Shown piece by piece: positions 59,957 to 64,000 of a stretch of 64,000 bases of DNA. Where the stretch lies: NCBI RefSeq assembly GCF_965262965.1, contig NZ_OZ253573.1, forward strand, positions 1,798,001 through 1,862,000, given 5' to 3'. The DNA comes from Poriferisodalis sp965262965 (GTDB taxonomy: Bacteria > Actinomycetota > Acidimicrobiia > Acidimicrobiales > Poriferisodalaceae). The number at the start of each line of letters is the position of its first letter. The stretch's first letter is position 1. The notes beneath the pieces are model-generated. The model saw nothing but the letters and a program-made list of their open reading frames with translations. It made no database searches and was not told where the DNA came from. The position numbers and the translations under genes were made by a program.

Positions 59957-60981
59957 GGCCCTTCGTCTTTTGTTGGGATGAGGGCGGGTTGAGGGTCTGT
60001 TTGTAGGGGTCGAGGCCCTGCTGGGGTCGGTGTTTGGAGACGCCGAACCCTGGAGGGTCTCGATGGCGAGTGATGTTGTGTCGGTGCGGCTGTGGCTGCC
60101 GCGCATCAAAGCGGTGGGGGTCGTGGTCGACGCGGCCGAGGAGCTGGTGGTGCGGGTGTGCTCGACGGTGCGTCGCCCAGATGCCCCGATTGCGGGGTCC
60201 CGAGCGGGAAGGTTCATGACCGCCGGGACAACAAGATCCGCGACCTGGAGGTGTCGGGGCGGCCGGCGGCGCTGGTGCGGGATCGGCGGCGCATGGTGTG
60301 GGTGCCGTGCGGCAGCCGTTTCGTCGAGGACCATCGGGCGTTCGAGGGTCGCGGCACCGCTACGTGACGGTGATCGTCAACGGCGACACCGGCGAGGTGC
60401 TCGCCATGGTGTCCCACCGCGATGCCCAGGCACTGTCGGGGTTTCTGGCCGCGCAAGGGCCCCGATGGTGCAAAGCCGTGAAGGTCGTGGTGTCCGACGG
60501 CTCCAAGGCGTACAAGGCCGCGATCGATAAGCGGCTCGGCCGCGCCCGCCATGTGCTGGACAGGTTCCACGTGATCAGATGGTTCGCGGCGGGGCTCACC
60601 GCGGTGCGCCGCGACGTGCAGCGCCGCCCCGAGGGCTCAGTGCCCGCGTTCGACCGCGACGTGTTCAGGCCCGGGTTCTTGCTGATGCGCCGACCCGACA
60701 AGCTCGCAGCGGCCGAACAGGCACGCCTCGACGCGCTGTTCGCCGCCCATCCGCGGCTCAAAGCAGCCCGGGAAGCGCTCGGCGAGCTGCACAGCCTCTA
60801 TCTCGCCACCGACCGCAAGGGCGCCCTCGAGGCGCTCGACCGGTTCGCTGACATCTACGGCACCGGCGACATCCCCGAGTTCAGCAGCATCGTCGACACG
60901 TTCTTGGCGTGGCACGAGCAGACACTCGACCGGCACCGCTACACCGATCGAGCAACAGCACACCGATCGATCTTCGAATGA
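59957..60981 (+). mobile_element. ISL3-family element remnant, copy 2
   Basis: Left end GGCCCTTCGTCTTTTGTTGG at 59957. The transposase reading starts MASDVVSVRLWLPRIKAVGV (60063), shifts frame near 60170 (CPDCGVPSGKVHDRRDNKIRDLEVSG), and again near 60350 (RHRYVTVIVNGDTGEVLAMV ... VVVSDGSKAYKAAIDKRLGRARHVLDRFHVI). It continues to IVDTFLAWHEQTLDRHRYT before running into IS3-type sequence. Copies 1 and 2 point toward each other and flank the two glycosyltransferase genes. Confidence 0.85.
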
Positions 60982-61095
60982 CTCGCCCGCTACAACACCA
61001 CCAGACGCCACACCAACCAGGCCTGCCGAACACCCAACGAGTACGAAGCCCACAACCGTCACACCGCAGGAACCATCCCCGCCTTAACCAACTGA
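60937..61095 (+). pseudogene. IS3-type transposase 3' scrap
   Basis: In one frame: HRSIFE-stop-LARYNTTRRHTNQACRTPNEYEAHN, the C-terminal integrase-core tail (xxRRHxxxxxxxPxEYE) of IS3-group transposases, with a TGA where a Trp codon is expected. It is fused to the end of the ISL3 copy. Confidence 0.65.
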
Positions 61096-61115
61096 CCGGC
61101 CCACGGGGGGCACCG

Positions 61116-62580
61116 TGCGTCACCCCTGGCTCAGTCTCTGATGCTCCTATGGTTCGTCAAGCGGCGGGTTGGAGTGTGTTGAGCCAGTCGCGGTAGGCGG
61201 GTATGAGGGGGTGGTGGGGTGCTTTGCCGCGTTCGATCATGGAGATGGTTGCGGGCCAGGTGTTGAGCTGGTCGGCGGCGTGGGCGAGGCTGAGGCCTGC
61301 TGCTTGTCGTCGGTGTCGCAGCTCGCCTGGGTTGTCGGCGCTGTTGGTGTGGTGGGGGTCGGCGAGCAGGGCGAAGACTTCTCGGGCGATGTAGCGCTTG
61401 AGGCATCGGATGATCTCTCGGCGTGATTTGCCTTCTGTTTGGCGGCGGGCGGCGTAGGCGCGTGTTCGGGGGCAGGTGGCGAGGCGGACCATGGCGATGC
61501 GCCACAGGGCGTGGTTGGCCTGGCGGTTCCCGCCGGGGTTGAGGCGGTGGCGGGTGGTCTTGCCTGATGACGCCTCGACGGGTGATGCGCCGCACAGCGC
61601 CGCGAACGCGGCTTCGGTGGTGAGCCGGGCGGGGTTGTCGCCGGCTGCGATGAGCAGGATCGACGCCGTGTCGGCGCCGATGCCTTTGGCGGCTCGCAGC
61701 GCCGGGTTGGCGGTGTTGGTGAGCTTGTCGAGATGGCGGCGCAGCTCGTCGAGGTCGGCGTCGAGGGCCTGGTATTGGCGGGCCAGGGTGCGCAACGCGA
61801 TCTTTGCCGCCTCGGCGGGCTCGGCGGGGTCGCCGGGACGGAACCGAGCGCACCGAGCCACCCGCTGCGCAGTGGTGAGCGGCTCCAGGGCGCTGCGCAG
61901 CCGGTCGGGAGCGGTGACGATGAGATCGCGGATATGATTGGAGATGCGGGTGCGATGAGCACGCGTCGAGCACAACACGACCCGGATCGCCCGGATCGAC
62001 TCCACAATCCCGTCGCCGCCCTTGGGAACGGTGGCCGCCTCGCCGTTGAGCGCAGCGCGTGCCGCGGCCTCGGCGTCGACGGTGTCGGACTTGCCGCGGC
62101 GGCGACGCATCTGACGGTTCGGCCGGTTCACCTCGACCACCTCGACACCCGAGCCGACCAGGTGGCGCGTCAGCCCCGCCCCATAAGAGCCGGTGCCCTC
62201 CACGCCGACGCGCACCACAGGGCCGAACGACCCCAGCCACTCTGCGAGCCGGCGATACCCCGCCGGGTCCGCCCCGAACGACGCCGTGGCGAGCACCCGG
62301 CCCGCCTGGTCGGCCGCCGCAGCGACATGGACCTCCTTGTGCGTGTCGACGCCCCCGTAGACGCCGACCGCCTCATCAGCCATGATGAACCCCTGCCTTT
62401 CTCCCTAACCGGGTGATCAAGGCACCACCGGCCGGGACGGCGGACAGCACAGCCACGGTGCATAGCCAAGGCTCCTATCAAGTCACGTCCGCCCGACCGG
62501 CCGGTGCGCGCCAGCAGCCAGGACACCGAGCCGACAAATCACGAAAAAGGCACAAAGCCCGTGACACCCTGGGTCAGACC
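61116..62580 (-). mobile_element. IS110-family element, candidate boundaries
   Basis: The transposase gene is flanked by similar short sequences, CGTCACCCCTGGCTCAGTC at 61119 and CGTGACACCCTGGGTCAGAC near 62560-62579, a likely pair of element ends (15 of about 19 positions match). The 180-200 bp between the transposase start (62383) and the right end are non-coding, as in IS110 elements, where this part encodes the bridge RNA that guides insertion. I did not derive an RNA fold. Confidence 0.6.
61131..62383 (-). CDS. IS110-family transposase with C-terminal helix-turn-helix
   Basis: 408-417 aa. The RuvC-like DEDD domain starts VGVYGGVDTHKEVHVAAAAD; the tetrad continues in VRVGVEGTGSYGAGL and GKSDTVDAEAAARAAL. 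The C-terminal catalytic-serine domain contains KGIGADTASILLIAAGD, FAALCGASPVEASSGKTTRHRLNPGGNRQANHALWRI and a serine in PVEASSGK. Beyond the usual end, about 55 residues, LRHRRQAAGLSLAHAADQLNTWPATISMIERG, form a clear XRE-type helix-turn-helix. The frame is intact. The element lies directly upstream of the truncated antitoxin remnant. Confidence 0.9.
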
Positions 62581-62586
62581 CGGGCC

Positions 62587-62976
62587 CGACTGCTGACCCC
62601 AACATCATGGCTGTGGCACCCTGCACCGTCCCGGCCGACGGTCCGGCCGCTGGCTGGAACGGCTGGTCGTCGAGCTTGCCTGTCGGGAGGACCCGATGTC
62701 TGGCAGGTCATCCGCGCACTGCGAGAGGTGCCGACGGACCGGTACGACCCTGTCGAGACGGTCTGCATTGAGGCGGACCTTCATGAGCGTCAGGTCAATC
62801 TCGCAATCCAGTACTGCGAGGCATACCCCGATGAGGTGGAGGCCATGATCGCGAAAGACGCTGCCGCTATTCATCTCATCGACACGATGATCGCGGAACG
62901 TGACGTCGCGCTCGCGCAGGCGGACCAGTCCGACATATCCGAGAAGCACGATCTCGACTCTGGCCTCAGCTTCTAA
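62587..62976 (+). pseudogene. DUF433-like antitoxin, 5' end lost
   Basis: The frame has no start codon on this side of the IS110 element. Recognisable part: GPDVWQVIRALREVPTDRYDPVETVCIEADLHERQVNLAIQYCEAYPDEVEAMI, resembling the helix-turn-helix of DUF433 antitoxins (VWQV ... I ... L ... A..YY..HP.EI), then a helical acidic tail. It is followed 8 bp later by a toxin-like remnant on the same strand. The element's insertion probably removed the promoter and N-terminus. Confidence 0.6.
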
Positions 62977-62983
62977 TCCCGCG

Positions 62984-63139
62984 ATGCGGTGGCTGCTTGA
63001 CGAGATGCTGCCCGACGCCGCTGCCGAGGTACTACGGCGACTGGGTCACAACGCCGTAAGCGTCCGCAGCATCTCGCGACCGCACTTCACCGCTGGTCGC
63101 TGGAAAACCCAGAGCCGTGGTCTGGCCCGCAATTCCTGA
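62984..63139 (+). pseudogene. DUF5615-like (PIN-type) toxin, 3' truncated
   Basis: ATG 62984 gives MRWLLDEMLPDAAAEVLRRLGHNAVSVRSI, the N-terminal strand with the first PIN-type aspartate and helix of DUF5615 toxins, which normally have 110-120 aa. After residue 30 the family similarity stops and the frame ends at 63139, so the catalytic core is missing. It is the partner of the preceding antitoxin remnant. The next 110 bp lead into the XdhC gene. Confidence 0.65.
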
Positions 63140-63248
63140 CTCACCAGAATCACGAGTAGCAGCCGCCGCCGGAGATCGAGGTCTGAATCACGGCGATATC
63201 TGCGCCCAACGACGCCTTGGCTTCCGCAGCGCCAAGTACGTTTGCGCC

Positions 63249-64000
63249 GTGTACGGCATCGCGGTAAGCGTCACGGCCTGCCTGCGCGGGGGCACCCGGG
63301 TTGACGTGGCCTGGAACCTGGATACTGCCCTCACACCGCGATTCGACCCCGCGGACTCCGTCGGCATAACCCCCGGGGGCGGCAAACTCGGCACGCTCCT
63401 GGGCGGGGCCCTCGACAGTCGCCTCATCGAGTTGGCCTCAGCAAAGCCGACGAGCGGGCGAGTCGTCGAGATCGAGCTGGACGCCATCGAGAGCTCCGCA
63501 GTCGGCGTCGAGGAGGGCACGATCGTCCGCATCCTGATGGCCCCGGCCGACAGGCTCCCCGAAGAGCTGTGGGATCAACTGCTCGAACGCCAGCGTGTCA
63601 CCCTCGTGGCCGAACTCGACGGCGACACGGTCACCGCAACCACGATCTTGGGCGACGGCACCAAAGACAGCGCTGTCGTGTTCGAGCCCGACTCGGTGGC
63701 GACGACGTGGAGTCCGCGGCCGACCTTGGTGGTGATGGGACCGGGTCCGATGGCCGACGCGGTGGCGGCGGCCGGCGACTTCGTGGGCTGCAATGTCCAG
63801 CAGTGCAACGGGCCTGAGGCGGCCATCGGCCTGGCCGGCGCCCTGTCCCCGCTCGACGGCATCGTCGTCATGGGCCATGACATCGAGGGAACGGGCCGCG
63901 TGCTGTTGGCGGCGGTGAACTCGCGCGCCGGCTACATCGGCTCGGTGGGTCCGCAGTCGATCCAGGCGGCGAGGATCGACTGGCTCGCCTACCGGGGTGT
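63249..64000 (+). CDS. XdhC/CoxI-family protein, intact copy (3' end outside window)
   Basis: Open from GTG 63249 to the window end without a stop, at least 250 codons. The N-terminal XdhC/CoxI domain reads YGIAVSVTACLRGGTRVDVAWNLD; the Rossmann-like XdhC_C domain contains TLVVMGPGPMADAVAAAGDFVGCN, LSPLDGIVVMGHDIEGTGRVLLAAV and GYIGSVGPQSIQAARIDWLAYRG. Members insert or sulfurate the molybdenum cofactor of xanthine or CO dehydrogenases. The first 400 bp duplicate the broken copy at 55044, with the intact GGGGGCACC that the other lacks. Upstream are remnants of a toxin/antitoxin pair. Confidence 0.85.
   Translation, partial: MYGIAVSVTACLRGGTRVDVAWNLDTALTPRFDPADSVGITPGGGKLGTLLGGALDSRLIELASAKPTSGRVVEIELDAIESSAVGVEEGTIVRILMAPADRLPEELWDQLLERQRVTLVAELDGDTVTATTILGDGTKDSAVVFEPDSVATTWSPRPTLVVMGPGPMADAVAAAGDFVGCNVQQCNGPEAAIGLAGALSPLDGIVVMGHDIEGTGRVLLAAVNSRAGYIGSVGPQSIQAARIDWLAYRG

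Noticed and set aside
1..64000. CRISPR array
   Set aside because: No regularly spaced short repeats; the direct repeats found are a 44-bp pair, a 35-bp tandem pair and element target duplications, none with spacers.

Overview
The window is GC-rich DNA (low-GC patches only around 1.3-2.2 kb and in a few intergenic stretches). It has actinobacterial-style gene content: CaiB/BaiF CoA-transferases, many enoyl-CoA hydratase-fold proteins, a remnant of a luciferase-like flavin oxidoreductase, dodecin, XdhC/CoxI, frequent GTG starts and 4-base start/stop overlaps. I infer a chromosome fragment of a high-GC actinobacterium, possibly an Acidimicrobiia-like lineage; no rRNA, tRNA or marker gene fixes the taxonomy.

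Region 1 (1-17.9 kb) is a diverged tandem duplication. Each unit holds a plus-strand pair (an acetoacetate-decarboxylase-like protein and a small VOC protein) converging on a minus-strand operon (80-aa protein, enoyl-CoA hydratase-like, CoA-transferase, enoyl-CoA hydratase). Copy B (12.75-17.88 kb) is intact apart from an inserted Doc/antitoxin module. Copy A (1-11.06 kb) is decaying: one hydratase has a premature stop and the other a 10-nt deletion. At the same convergent point copy A carries a 6.8-kb island bounded by a 44-bp direct repeat of the VOC gene's 3' end. The island holds a secreted-protein gene hit twice: an ISL3 element sits inside it, and a 3,955-bp cargo-carrying IS1595-type transposon (28-bp perfect terminal inverted repeats, perfect 8-bp target duplication) sits at its start codon. 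A complete IS1380-type element (1,678 bp, CTAG duplication) occupies the A/B junction.

Region 2 (17.9-22.7 kb) is ordinary metabolism: NAD-dependent epimerase, D-aminoacylase-like amidohydrolase, dienelactone hydrolase-like protein and an HSL-type esterase.

Region 3 (22.9-38.9 kb) is a candidate defence island. A RusA-like resolvase gene overlaps a gene for a 1,752-aa nuclease-like/helical-repeat protein; after a captured VOC gene comes a 1,000-aa adenine-type DNA methyltransferase with a nuclease-like N-terminus. Convergent to these is an operon of a DUF4143-type AAA ATPase and a 1,393-aa NACHT/STAND-type ATPase ending in a PD-(D/E)xK-like domain, preceded by two related perfect palindromes.

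Region 4 (38.9-53.9 kb) returns to metabolism and transport: a two-domain CoA-transferase, dodecin diverging from a dodecin-universal-stress-like fusion, carboxymuconolactone decarboxylase, hydratase, epoxide-hydrolase-like enzyme, a Fic protein behind a repeated-motif operator region, two MFS exporters, SDR, zinc alcohol dehydrogenase and DUF429. It also carries wreckage of a PD-(D/E)xK nuclease gene and an antitoxin.

Region 5 (53.9-64 kb) is a rearranged accessory zone: a retropepsin-like protein, repeated DUF429 tails, a broken XdhC copy, two glycosyltransferase genes between two inward-facing ISL3 remnants, an IS3 scrap, an IS110 element, a broken antitoxin/toxin pair and an intact XdhC gene running off the window end.
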